Positions 32,204-42,906 of a stretch of DNA of 64,000 nucleotides are shown here, piece by piece. Origin of the DNA: Chrysophaeum taylorii (Eukaryota > Sar > Pelagophyceae > Pelagomonadales > Pelagomonadaceae); assembly GCA_029834535.1 (NCBI GenBank), contig JAQMWT010000366.1, positions 147,501 through 211,500 of the forward strand, in the 5' to 3' direction. Numbering within the stretch: position 1 is the stretch's first letter; every line of letters begins with the position of its first letter. A program made the position numbers and the translations under genes. The notes under the pieces were generated by a model. The model made no database searches. It was not told the origin of the DNA and saw only the letters and a list, made by a program, of their open reading frames with translations.

Positions 32204-34110
32204 ACATCATCGAGGCGTGCGTGGCTGACACCGACTTGGGATCGGACGTGTTGCCGCTCGTGTTCGAGGCTGCGGCGGTCTCCGTAAACAAGAGCTTGTT
32301 GTATTCCGATCAACTGCGAATCGAACCATCGGAGAACACCTAGAAATCATAAGAGTGCTCGTCGCATTCGAGGGCCGGTTCCAGGAGGAGGAGAACCGGA
32401 ACTCCCTTTTGTCGTGCGAGTGGACACCTTCTCCGAGGTGGGTGCGACGGCTCAGAAAGGCGTCGACGACGTTTTTCCTCCTGACCTCCTCGGGTGCACG
32501 ACACATTCGAAGGACGGCGTTGTCACGCACGCTCTCGAAGTGGCGGTCGCTACCATACACCATACGTGGATGGACTTCTTCTTCTTCAAATCCAAGATAA
32601 AGAAGACAGTCGCCAGCGACTGCACCAAGGCGATTCTTACTAAACATCCCTTCTACACACCTGATTGGATGGAACGCGATTGGCGAACACGACAAGGAAG
32701 GGTTTTGGCATCGACGAGAGCACACACTGCGAGGAGATTGATTGTAGATGCACTTCGCATTACCAAACCATACCTCCTTTGTTTCTTTGGTGGCAATAAA
32801 AATCTACCGTTAGTTGAAAATGAGCGCGACAAAATCGAAGCCTGTCTCAAGCAGCAGAGCGGCCTCGATCGACGCCGTGCTCCCGATGGGCACCGTGGAC
32901 GGACTGTTAAAAAAGCTTGTCGCCAGCCGCGACTAGGTCCTACACTTTGCCATGCATGGTAAGAGGACGACGCCAGCAGGGAAGCACACCCTCGACTTCC
33001 AAGTATCTGCCGATGTGAACGCGTGGTCGAACCCGAGCGTCTAGCTGAAGTGATAGTCGCAGGGTGCTGCCGTCCGTGAAGACGGACGGCCAGCAGAGCG
33101 GTTCTGTCGAGTGCGTCGTTATCAACGCGTACCGAGGCCAGGATATCGCGGACTTGCTGCTGAAGGGCGAGCGCGTTGGTTGTGACGTGGGAAACGGATC
33201 TTTGTGACGACGAGGCAGCGATGATGATGACCTTCGCCGAAGAATAGAATTCTACGAGGTGCTTGCAGCCAATCCTGGTAACTACAATAAAGCGTTCTTA
33301 AGCGCAAAAGCCCACCTCTATCTGCGCCACCAATGGGTCGTCGAAGGCGACGCAGCCGACCCTTCTCGCGAATCCTCCGCCCAAAGGTCGTTGCGCGAGA
33401 GGAACTTGAAAGCTCCGAGCTGGCGGCGGTGTCCTGCGACTGCACGAACCGTCTCGCGAGTAGTATGTGCCTCTTGCGTCCAAAAACGATAGGGAAATGC
33501 TGGATAATAACGTGTACGAGACGGTGACCTACAATAATCGCGAGAGATTGGACCAGATTCAAAAAATAGCTCGACTGCACTCTCGCGTCTCTGGTTGGAC
33601 TAATCAACGACAAATATGTGTGCCCGTCGCTCTTTTATATGATGGCCACAGCGAGGAAAAAGAAGCCGTGGCGTTTGCTCGCGGCGGCTCACAGTATCTT
33701 CAACGCAAGAATGATGCTCGTGTTTGTGTGCGAAAAAAGTGACGCAAAGTTTCCGAACGGCGACGGCCTCATCTTCACAATGCCCAAGTCATGGGTGTCG
33801 AAAGGGATGGAGACATTTTCTGGCAGCCGCTGTCGGAGGAGGCGTGGACCTCAAGAAGAATTTGGTGCCTGGCGAGCTTGTTCGGGAACGCAGCAACTTG
33901 AAGTCCTCGGGCGCGTCCAGGATGCGGTCGACGCGAAGTTCGGGGTTGTAGGTTGCTACAGCCACCTTGAAGGCCGCTGGCATCGAAGGCTCGACGCTCC
34001 AGTCGATTCTCCCCGCCGAGGGCCGCGACGGTCTTCCAGAGGAGCTGCGCTCTAAAGCTCAGTTACAACGGGTTGGTTGTCGGCCCGTTGTTCCACACGT
34101 TCGCAGAGTT

Positions 34111-37100
34111 TTCTCCAGTCTGTCGGCTTATTTAAAAAGTCCGAGCTCAACCGAAAGAATGATGGGATGCGCGTCGAAATCATCGACACCGACGCTCGCG
34201 ACCACCATTTGGGTTGGGTCGCCGCTCGCTAGCAACACACGAGTCATGGGCATCAGTTGTGCGTCGAACTGCTGGAGCAGCGACCGCGCGTGCACCACGG
34301 CCGACGACGTCCTCGAGACACTGCCGCCATCGAGGTGGCCGACGCGAACGAGATTGTCGAGACTATCAAACTACTTATTGAACCCCGATATCCAGGCGCT
34401 ACCTTGAGCAAGCAAGCCGCCTCGTGCCCAACCGTCTTCCGCAGCAAGCCGCCTCGTGCCCAACCGTCTTCCGCAGCACGCGGGCTTCCCCGGCAGAGCG
34501 CAAGGCCTTGGAGTCTGCCCTCCTCGGTTGTGTACTCCGCGGCATCCTTATCGAGGTCGCCGGCTTCGACGTCAATAAAGAGCTTAGGGCCACGATCGCC
34601 GGACTCAGCGAGCGGCAGACTACGTTTACGTTCCTATGACTACGATATCGTCGACCTTCGATTCGACCTCACGACCCCGATGCACTGGCCACATTGTTGC
34701 CGCGTCCATCAGAGCCCGAGCGGCGTGCTCGTGGCCCGCGACCGGCGTCGCCACGAAGCCTTGTCGCACACATGCTCCCCTCGCCCCGACACCCCCCGTC
34801 GACGCCACACCCTGGCAGCGAGCGATCACACGTGCGGCCGAGTCCGCGGCTACGACGATGCCGGACGCTCTCACCTTGCTTTGATTTTGCCTAACGGAGG
34901 AGGAGGAGGAGGAGCTGGCGGCGTTGGGGCAGCTGGAGCTAAGGGAGACGGCGGCAAAGGGCGTCCGTGCAACTCCGGGCGTGTTCGCGTGGCACCGCCG
35001 GCTCAGGAGAGCGGTGACACAGAGGAAGACGATCACGCAAACTGCCTGTTTTATTTCTTGGAGTAGAGGACCTTGGACGGTGGGGACATCATCGATGGTC
35101 GGCTTCGAGAGGAGAGCACCTGGATGAGAGCCAGCGGGCGAGTGTTTTGGTGAGGGTGTCGTCGAGTTTCGAAGGGAATTGTAGTGAAAGAGAGTAGGGC
35201 TCGTGGGACGACGACACCAAAGAAGGAAGTATTCTTGGACATATTGATATTTACAAAGATGAAAACTTCCGACCCGAAGTCGACGACGTGCTGTAACCAG
35301 CGTGCAACCGAATTCGGGTCGTCGTCTGTCTGGAGCTTGGGGAAGAGCGTGGATAGACCCGCGCTTGCTCGATCGGCAACAAACACCATGTGGCTAATCG
35401 TCTCGCTGACAGCGACTTTGACGAGTTGGCACGCGAAGTAGACCACCGACCGCGCGACGCTCGGCCCGTTGAGCGCGAGATCGTGATTGCCTGAAATGCC
35501 CTGGAGCATTTCGAACTTCATCATCATCGTCGTCGAAGAAAGAAAGATGTGGGTTCGGTCTTCATACGTTTATCCCTACTTGTCGCAGCAGCCACCTTGC
35601 CCTTCTCGTTCCCGCGCTCTTCGTCCTTCGGGATCTTTCGACTATCTGCAGACAGTGCACATATGTCTGCGGGCCGTCCGTATCTTTGATGATTTTTTCT
35701 TCTGCAGATATACGCAGAATTGTGGCAGACAGACGCGGTGGCAATCTGCGAGTAGCGCACAGAGGACTTCGACGTCTGTGCTTTTCAATCGACGGCCCAG
35801 GGAAATGTCGTGTCGCCCGCACTGCATGCCAGCGTGACCGCGACCTGCGACGAGGTCCCGAGCTTCTCTTTCTTGGCGGGCTCGCGACGCCATTTCTTCG
35901 GGATCTCGACCTGTTATCTGTTATGAAGCCGCCGCTGTTCTCGAGAAACGAGCGCAGACATTTCTGAGACTCTCCCGACCACTCTCCGCCTTGTCTCGAA
36001 CTGCGCGACTGCCTTGACTGCGGCCTAAATGTTGTTCTTGCTTCGATCCCGACCGCGAGGACATCCGAGCCTCGAACCGCACGAGCTTTGTGTTGTCGAC
36101 AACCGTGGCTGTTGAACAGGATACTTAATTACCGGAACTCGAATCTCACCCCTGTCCTTTCAGTCCGTGTCCAGGACCTCGACGTCTCCAACCTCAGCAG
36201 CGGCGCGAACACCAGAGCCTGTTTGTCAGACGTCTCTCTAAGGTTGCGGACGGACATCATGACCTTGACGTTGAGATCCCGACTTTGATCATGTCGGGTG
36301 GTGGTGACTGCGCACAGCGTTATCCTCGTCGAAAGCAACAACCCATCGTCATCGTCTTGTCGCCCGCCCCGTCGAAGTCGCTACCGCTTCAACGTCAACT
36401 TCGAGCACGCACGTGTCCGGCGAGAGTAGAAAGAAAACACGTCGAAGTGAAGTATAGTGTTTTCCTTCGCCGCGTTGCGCATTCCCCTCAAAAACGTAGC
36501 AATATGCGCATGGTTTTTTGCCTTGTTCGTCTGCATCAGCGCCGACCCCTGCCTGCGCTTCCCGCCCCGCGTCTTCGAGGGTGATGTATTGACGTCATCG
36601 TCGTCGCGCCAAGCTCCTCCTAAGGCGCGACACTCCCACCGGGTTCGTGGATTCATTGGTCGCTATCTGATGGCGACACGATCACAATCAAGATCACAAC
36701 AACGTCTAAGATCAAGATATCCGCCCGCAATCTGAGCAAGCGAGACGTCAGCAGCGGACGTGTTTACTTACTTACTTACTTACTTCGGTGCTCGTATACG
36801 TTAGAGGCGTCGAGATTCTGGACGCGGTCCGACTTGGACTGAAGGGACCAAGTCGAGGTGATATTCGAGTTCGGAGCGGTGAGTGCCCACTTCGACGGCC
36901 AAGGTCGTCGACGATACGAGGCAAGTGCGCTCGGAGGTGCCACCTTGCCAACAAGCCTCCTACGAGCTGGAGTCTGGATCGAATACTAGTATCGAAGAAA
37001 CAACAGTCGTTCATTCAAAGTGTGGGTGGGCCTCGTGACAGACACTCGCCGTGCCTGCCCACGAAGCTCGGAGGTCATCATCTTTACAAGAAATGGGTGC

Positions 37101-37995
37101 GAGCCTCTGCTGCTGCTGCTGCTGCTGCTGCAAACACGTTGTGCCAATCTCGTCGACAGGAGCACAGAATGATGACCACGCCATTGGTACAGCACGATGC
37201 TAATATAAACTTTTCGCTGGCGTCGCACCTAAGAGCAATAATCGCCGCACGAAGATGTGCGCCAGCTGACCACAGAATGAGACAACCACATGCGAGCAAG
37301 TGCCCAGCCGGGATTCAAGCCAATGCTTGACGTCCACGCTCGGCCGGGTGTCATCAAACCAACAGTAGATCATTGAGACGCCCGAACTTCGCACAAAAAC
37401 TCGATGGCATTAGATACCCCCTGGTTCAGCGCCTTTCGTCGCCAAAATCATCATCGTAGGAATGCCCCAGGAGAGCAAGCGAGACGCCGTCGCCTCGACG
37501 CAAGAATTCTATAGCTCTTATCCAGCGAGAGTCTGTGAAGCGACAACTTATGATCGACACTGCCAGGACTGGCGTCCCAAATGTCACCCGCAAAATGAAG
37601 GTGATCTTCTGTCTGTTGGTGGGCGGGTTGGCCTTGTACTCGGACCATTCGGGGGGGTAGACGTCACAATACGCGTGCCGTGGAGAAGGTTCTGTTTCTG
37701 GAGGGATCGGCGGCGCATCTAGAGACTGCGCGGGACGGCGCGCGCTAGTCTCCCTCCTTAGTTCCCTGCCCGTCTGTGGTTGCAGAAAAAAAAAAATTGA
37801 GGGTACAGATTGTGGTAAAGAAGAGAATACCACGTCGTTTAGAACAACAACGCACGTCTCGAGCGATGGTTGAACGACCATGGGCAGTTCAATCGAGGAA
37901 AACAGTCTCCAGCGATCGTCGACGTTACGTTCCGGTTTGCCCAAAATTCCGCGTTTCCGGCGGCGAATGCAATAGGCACCTCCGTGCTTATTATT
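34111..37995. other. Degenerate stretch with unrecognised coding relics
   Basis: Nearly 3.9 kb in which many short frames on both strands have protein-like composition but none is complete or identifiable. Examples: a plus-strand segment near 34240-34430 (EVADANEIVETIKLLIEPRYPG); a minus-strand segment at 35150-35510 (LQGISGNHDLALNG, VARWLQHVVDFGSEVFIFVN); and a minus-strand one near 37440-37640 (PPTNRQKITFILRVTFGT). They may be further decayed genes or transposon remains. A duplicated block of about 32 bp lies at about 34410-34470. Simple repeats: GGA units (about 34898-34915), TTAC units (36767-36785) and CTG units (about 37108-37129). Confidence 0.5.
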
Positions 37996-38389
37996 ATTAT
38001 ATTCACCCTTGGGAATTCACTTCAGCACGTGAACGTGAACCACTTCACCAGCCACGCAATATTGGTGAAGTGATTTGAAGTGAACACGTCACCCTACGTG
38101 GTTAAAGTGAACCGTTGTGAAGCGAACGCCACTTTTTTTTTTTTAACGCCAGCGCCGGTCCCTGCCGTGCCCCGTCACAGTTCCGTGCCCCCCGCGCGCT
38201 ATTGCCTCCTAGGTCTGGTGCTCTTAGATTCATTCGCGTTAAATTCGGGACGAAGGAGGAGTTAGTTACCGTGGATGGGGTTCAGTGTTTCTTACTTTAG
38301 GCGATGTGAACGACCGACCCCGGTATCTTCGTCTGGTTCTCCCTCATCAACCTCCATCTCCAAAGAGTCTTCGGGGAAGGAATTATGGT

Positions 38390-40824
38390 GCTCTCGGCGT
38401 TTTTGAAAAACTCGGTCTCGTGTCCGAGGTTCGTGTACTTAATCCGGGCCGCCGCCGCAATGAAGAAATTCTTGTTCATGCGCAGTAGGGCAACTTTGTC
38501 CGTCTCGTCCGCGCCGAGCAACGTGTTTCTTTCCCTCGGTCAGGAGACAAGATTTCCAATGCCCAGGCAGCGCTCACAGTAGTAGCTCTGCGCGTCGCCA
38601 TGTGTACCAATTGAAAAAACCCTTAGAGGCAGGCTCTCGCCATGTCCTGAAGGAAGGAACCCATACTGCTCCTTGGTGAGAAGTCGATACAGCTTTCCAA
38701 CGTCGAGCACAGCAGCCAGATCTGTGAAGCCGACTTCATCCTTCTTCTCAAGTTCAGGATAATGCTCTTTCCAGTTGAGCGATCTCGAGAGCCTGATCCA
38801 TTGAGTGAAGACCTGTTCAAACTCCTCCACATTGAAAAAATCGGGCATCTGGTTCGCAGGCATAGCAAAAGAAGGCACGTCGCCACTACTGTCGTCCCAA
38901 ACGCCGGGTGCGTCGAGTGCCGCCAAGAGACTGCGGGCAGGCGCAGGCTCGGAGGGCGGCGCAGACTCGGAGGAAGTCTTTACCTTTTCGTGGTGGAATG
39001 CAGTCCGTGCGTAAATCACATATTCTTCCTTGAGCAACTTCCTGGCCTGATCTCTCAGATTGGACGAGAGGTGCCGGCAGTTGATAGTCCGAAAGTCAAG
39101 AAGGAAGGCAATCAGCTTGCGATCGTTGAACTCGTAGTCGAAGTGACGTACATAGTTGTTTTCATTATTCCCGCAAAACCGACATTCGAGAATAATAGCC
39201 CATTCAAGACAGATTTTGCCGGTCTCGCTGAGGTCGTCAACATCGACAGTCTTACGTGGCATGGATTTCGCAGTTATGTTCGGGAGATCAATGACTTCTA
39301 GCGTCCCAGCTGTGCTTGATCAATGCGGCCCACTTCCCCAGGTATAAGTGTTGATGTCGCACAAAAACAACGGCCTCATCCGTTATAGCAAAAATCGCCT
39401 CGAAATCAGCCAACGCCACCCATTGCTCATCACTGATTGTCCAGGGGAGTCCAATGTTGATAGCCGTGTACAGTTTGAGCACGTGGTGCATACGCAGCAA
39501 GGAATGAATAAGTTGGTATCGCGCCCGGAACCTCGTGAGATCGAGCTTGAGCTTCGGCGATTTATTTCCCCGGCTGTAATGGCAATAGCGCATGCAGATC
39601 CTTCAAACGTGTGCCGCCGTAAGAAAAGTACTTGGCTCCATCGTGGGAACTGTTCAGCAGCTCCTGGCCAGCTGGGAACGGATTGATCACCTGCTCGCCT
39701 CTGGATCGTGTCAAGTCGCCACATGCCGCTGCCGAGATTTTTGAGATATCAGGCATGTCACACGCTTCGACCTCAACAAAAAATTCTTCAGCGACGCCAA
39801 TTGCAGCCCGGTCTTGAACAATGGTTGCGGCCGCCAAATCGATGTCGATTCTCGCACGCTCCGCGACCACAGAACGGAGCAGGGAATCCGTGCCGGAATC
39901 GGTTCTGTCGTGAGCTGGAACGAGGCACACCGTCTCAACGCCACTCCAATCGGGCCAGATGAAGGATAGGCCAATGACCTGTCGCTTGAACTTATCCTTG
40001 AAAGTCCCCCCGTCATGCAGCACCTGGGCGAATGGACTGCCGAAAGCCGCTTCATAACACTCCGTAACGACGCGTATCAAGATTCGAACAAAGCAACTAT
40101 ACTCAGCGTCCACCCATTCAAACAGCGCCTTTCGAGTCATGAACGGGCATTTGCCTTTCCCGCCGCCACTGCCGCGGTAATACGCCGCCTCAATTAGGTT
40201 GCGATGATCTTCGTCGTCAAAGGTGCGCTTGGAAAAATCCGCTGCGACGTGTACGCGTAGTGCCGAGCCGAGAACGCCATCAGGGACGAGTGCTTTGCCT
40301 GGCTGGGCATGGCCACGAAGTATCTCGCAATATCCGACTTACCCTTCGAGGCTGCCACAACGCCCATGGCCGTCATAACACCCTCCTTTTCTTGGTCTGT
40401 CTTCTGTTTCTTGGTGAGCTGTTGACGTCCCAGCTCGTCGAATCGAATCCTCCTCCGCATGCGCAGCCTTGAAGTGGGCCGGCCCCAAGAGGGCTTGGTC
40501 GTCTGCCATGTGCCTTTCTTGAAGTCTCTCGTCACCTTCAGGCGCTCCCAGCACCGGATACACACACATGCGTCGCCTTCCCACTGGTCAACGCGGTCAG
40601 GATGATTTTCCTTCAGTCGACGCACACAGTCCCACCACACCTTGGAAAACCCTGGTTGATCGTCCACTTTTGTTGCCGGGCGTGTTTTCCACGTCACAAC
40701 ATCGACGTCGCAATCGGCTCGTTCTTGTGAACTTCCTCCTTCTGTTAACACCGCGTTTAAATTCCTCCTCCTCATCATCAACATTATCCTCCACCTCCAG
40801 GTAGCGCGGCTCGACTTGGCTCAT
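38390..40824 (-). pseudogene. hAT transposase, frame-disrupted
   Basis: Reading on the minus strand from the likely start at 40824 (MSQVEPRYLEVEDN): a BED-type finger region with C-x2-C (VCIRCWERL, about 40550) and a LGPAHFKAAH His pair in a neighbouring frame; then at 40035-39935 the hAT catalytic block (VLHDGGTFKDKFKRQVIGL, FIWPDWSGVETVCL); then SDEQWVALADFEAIFAITDE (about 39440-39380); then a C-terminal block (PDFFNVEEFEQVFTQWIRL, about 38850-38790) and DKVALLRMNKNFF (about 38490), which resembles the hAT dimerisation end. The four long frames (40194-40784, 39562-40140, 39288-39593, 38540-39262) are not in one phase; at least the finger region needs a frame change within it, so indels rather than introns are likely. 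Total length is close to a normal hAT transposase of 600-750 residues. Confidence 0.75.
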
Positions 40825-40895
40825 CAGACTTGGCCGTCAGCCAAAGTGAATGAACGTGAAGTGAACATTGGACTTCGGACGAAAATTTTCGGTGA

Positions 40896-40919
40896 AGTGA
40901 AGTGAAGTGAAGTGAAGTG
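40896..40919. repeat. GAAGT subterminal tandem repeat of the hAT element
   Basis: Five consecutive GTGAA/GAAGT units lie about 60 bp inside the right end, with scattered copies nearer the terminus and at the left end. Likely transposase-binding sites. Confidence 0.8.
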
Positions 40920-40978
40920 CACCAAATTCAGTGAACCTAGTGAAGTGAGCCCAGTGAATTCCCAACACTGATTATTTT

Positions 40979-41369
40979 CCAGATAATGTTTGAACCGGCG
41001 TCGTGATGTTCCGGCGCATCTCGAGTGTCAGCTGCTACTATTCCGAAAACAGAGGAGACTTTTTTTTGGGGTCCCAACCCAAGTTTGTTCCCACAGCGCG
41101 AGCGCCGTCTCGTCGCAGCCGTGTGTGTTATGTGGCTCGCTTCTCCTACCTCCAACATCAGCGCGATCGATCGATCGATCGATCGATCGATCGATCTCCT
41201 GCCGTCACGAGACTGTTGAGGACAAGGCGAGGTCGTCGGAGCGGCACCACCTCACCGCAGCAGCTGCGGTCACCTTCCTATCCACGTGCGGCGGAGGCGT
41301 AGTAGTATGTATGCGAAGATCACACTACGACTGAAAGAAGAAACTCCAAAAACAGAAGCGGAAGAAGAA
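40979..41369. other. Spacer between hAT element and NMD3 3' end
   Basis: No gene seen. A GATC repeat of about eight units lies at 41163-41195, the rest should be NMD3 3' UTR and downstream sequence. Confidence 0.7.
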
Positions 41370-42728
41370 TCATGCAACAACACCATCATCATAGGGGTGG
41401 TCGTCGCCGATTTCGAAGTCGTCGAGAAGTTCTTCGAGCCTGACCGCGTCGGGGTCGTTGTCGGGCTCTGAAGGCGGCGGAGAGACAGTTTTTTTCGATT
41501 TGTATACGTTGACGTTGGCGCGCATGTCGCGGTCCGTCTGGAGTTGCTGGACGAAGATATCGTAGTCCGGCTCCCCCTCGTCTTCCACATAATTGTCGGG
41601 CGTGTCGCGCTTGAGGTGCCACGAGGGGTCGGGCGGAGCTTTGCGGACGACAACGACGTCGGGAAGGTCGGAGATCGACACCGATGCCGGAAGGTTCGCG
41701 GTTCTCAGGTCGAACCCCAACACCTCGTCACCTGCTTGGAGGAATTTGAGATGCGTCGAGACCGAAACCTGCGTGATCCCGAGCTCGGAGGGTTTCGCGA
41801 CCACGACGTCCCTGCCTTCCGCATCGAGGACGACGAATTTCGCGAGCTGTCGGCTCGTCAGCACCACTCGAGGTTGTGCTCGAAAGTAAAACTCAGAGTT
41901 CAACTCGGCCTTCCTATTGTCGGCGACGAGCTTGATGGTCTGGTGGACCGAGCGCACCAAACAGAGCCGCGGCATGTTGAGGCGTTTGGCTTCGCGGGGT
42001 TCGAGCAGCAGGAGATCATCCTTGCACGCCGGCGCGAGTTCGACGAGCGCAGTAAACTGATGCACGAACACGTTCGACTTGAGGTCTGCTGTCACGAGTT
42101 TCTTCGAGTTCTTGACGCGGCAGGGGACCGTGTCTTCGAGGAAGTTCACGAACCGGATCGCGTCGTTTTTCTCTTTGAAATAGAAGTCGAGGCCGCCGCG
42201 AAACTGTTCCAGTTTCACCGCGGCGTGACCTCTTTTTAGAATGACTTGTTCGAGGTAAAAAAAGGTTCTCTTGTGATCGACGCGCTGCCGCACCTGGACG
42301 GAGGCGCGCCAGGATATCGCGAAGCTCGCGTGGCAGTCGGGGCACTGTTGATTGCGGATCACGAACTCGACTTGGAACGTCTGCTGCATCGCCGCGCCGG
42401 TCGCCACCTCCTTCTGAACCGTCAGCTTCAGCTTGAGCCGCATCGAGTGTTCCTCCGTCCACACCCACGCGGCGTCCACGACTTTTACTGCCCGGAGCTT
42501 GAGCCGCTTCAGGCAGAGAGCCATCAGCTCCTTCGACTCGAGTTCGCAGGCTACGAAGCTCTGGCCGGCGCAGAACCGCGCGCACCGCCGGCACCGGTGG
42601 ATCGACACTTGCCGCGCGATGCCCTCGGTGATGTCGATGCGGCTTCGCAGGCACGAGACGCACGTGTTGGTCGGATTCGGCTCCATTCCGCACCCGCACT
42701 CGCAACATATCGCCGACGACGACATCAC
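41370..42728 (-). CDS. NMD3: NMD3, 60S pre-ribosomal subunit export adaptor
   Basis: 452 residues in one exon; the start at 42728 is the first of two adjacent ATGs. The N-terminus has the NMD3 signature of paired CxxC zinc sites: CCECGCGMEPNPTNTCVSCL followed by ITEG, then HRCRRCARF and, further on, RNQQCPDCH. The middle (about residues 130-330) shows the eIF5A/SH3-like beta-rich pattern of the family, including VDHKRTFFYLEQVILK and GLDFYFKEKNDAIRFVNFL. The C-terminal tail is acidic and Pro-rich (PPPSEPDNDPDAVRLEELLDDFEI); in yeast and human this part holds the leucine-rich nuclear export signal, and LEELLDDFEI is a plausible one. NMD3 binds the large subunit joining face and recruits CRM1/exportin for export, then leaves in the cytoplasm. 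Slightly shorter than yeast NMD3 (518). Confidence 0.95.
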   Translation of the reverse strand: MMSSSAICCECGCGMEPNPTNTCVSCLRSRIDITEGIARQVSIHRCRRCARFCAGQSFVACELESKELMALCLKRLKLRAVKVVDAAWVWTEEHSMRLKLKLTVQKEVATGAAMQQTFQVEFVIRNQQCPDCHASFAISWRASVQVRQRVDHKRTFFYLEQVILKRGHAAVKLEQFRGGLDFYFKEKNDAIRFVNFLEDTVPCRVKNSKKLVTADLKSNVFVHQFTALVELAPACKDDLLLLEPREAKRLNMPRLCLVRSVHQTIKLVADNRKAELNSEFYFRAQPRVVLTSRQLAKFVVLDAEGRDVVVAKPSELGITQVSVSTHLKFLQAGDEVLGFDLRTANLPASVSISDLPDVVVVRKAPPDPSWHLKRDTPDNYVEDEGEPDYDIFVQQLQTDRDMRANVNVYKSKKTVSPPPSEPDNDPDAVRLEELLDDFEIGDDHPYDDGVVA

Positions 42729-42906
42729 ACCACTCTACCTATCTAGGTAGGGGTAAGTGTAGTCAATAGAGGGGTAAGTGTAGTCAAGAGGGTAGTAGTA
42801 GTAGTTGTTGTAAGCAGTACACAACAACAACAACAACAGCAAAAGTTCGTTCCGAAGAAGAAGAAGAAGAAGAAGATGGCGCGTTGATGAATTTTTCTGA
42901 AAAAAA
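42729..42906. promoter_or_regulatory. Divergent promoter region with 21-bp-spaced direct repeat
   Basis: Only 178 bp separate the NMD3 start (minus) from the start of the small spliced gene (plus). Next to NMD3 the 17-bp word GGGGTAAGTGTAGTCAA occurs twice, at 42750-42766 and 42771-42787, preceded by the palindrome CTACCTATCTAGGTAG. A GAA repeat (about 42855-42875) follows. The doubled word is a candidate factor-binding site, by inference. Confidence 0.5.

Larger units (their letters stand above)
29030..34110 (+). pseudogene. Broken ROCO (Roc-COR GTPase) gene with a C-terminal CHAT caspase-like domain
   Basis: Protein-like segments in all three plus frames follow each other in the order of a single large protein. 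Near 29070-29220 there is a HEAT-like repeat (LEDSDLAVRAAAEMAIERA). A Roc GTPase follows: P-loop VGKTSFV (30253-30273), a WDF...GQEAF switch region (30854-30894), APMVLVGTNLDEL (31073-31111) and CYFPVNNCD (about 31276-31302). COR follows: MTMLEFFHLLGGVLYFGD (31548-31601), VILNPQ and LPNGVFARIIRR (32036-32071). Then a CHAT-like peptidase: ENERDKIEACL (about 32816-32848), VLHFAMHG (32939-32962), VVINAYRG (33115-33138, Tyr where the CHAT Cys is expected), FAEE...FYEVLAANPGNYNKAFLSAKAHL (33228-33317, shown in part). A closing segment (IFTMPKSWVSK) lies near 33775. The frame changes many times and stops intervene, so the gene is decayed unless the assembly carries many indels. ROCO proteins are NLR-like signalling GTPases. 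Confidence 0.72.
38004..40970 (-). mobile_element. hAT superfamily DNA transposon with TIRs and 8-bp target duplication
   Basis: Element of 2967 bp. The ends read CACCCTTGGGAATTCACT on the left and, on the opposite strand at the right, CAGTGTTGGGAATTCACT: 15 of 18 positions agree. They are flanked by ATTATATT (37996-38003) and ATTATTTT (40971-40978), an 8-bp target duplication with one mismatch; 8 bp is diagnostic for hAT. Inside each end are many GTGAAGTGA-type motifs, including a tandem run at about 40892-40919, which in hAT elements are transposase-binding subterminal repeats. The coding part, on the minus strand, carries BED zinc-finger-like, catalytic and dimerisation segments in three frames, so the copy is probably no longer autonomous. 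A few mutations in the ends and in the duplication suggest moderate age. Confidence 0.88.
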
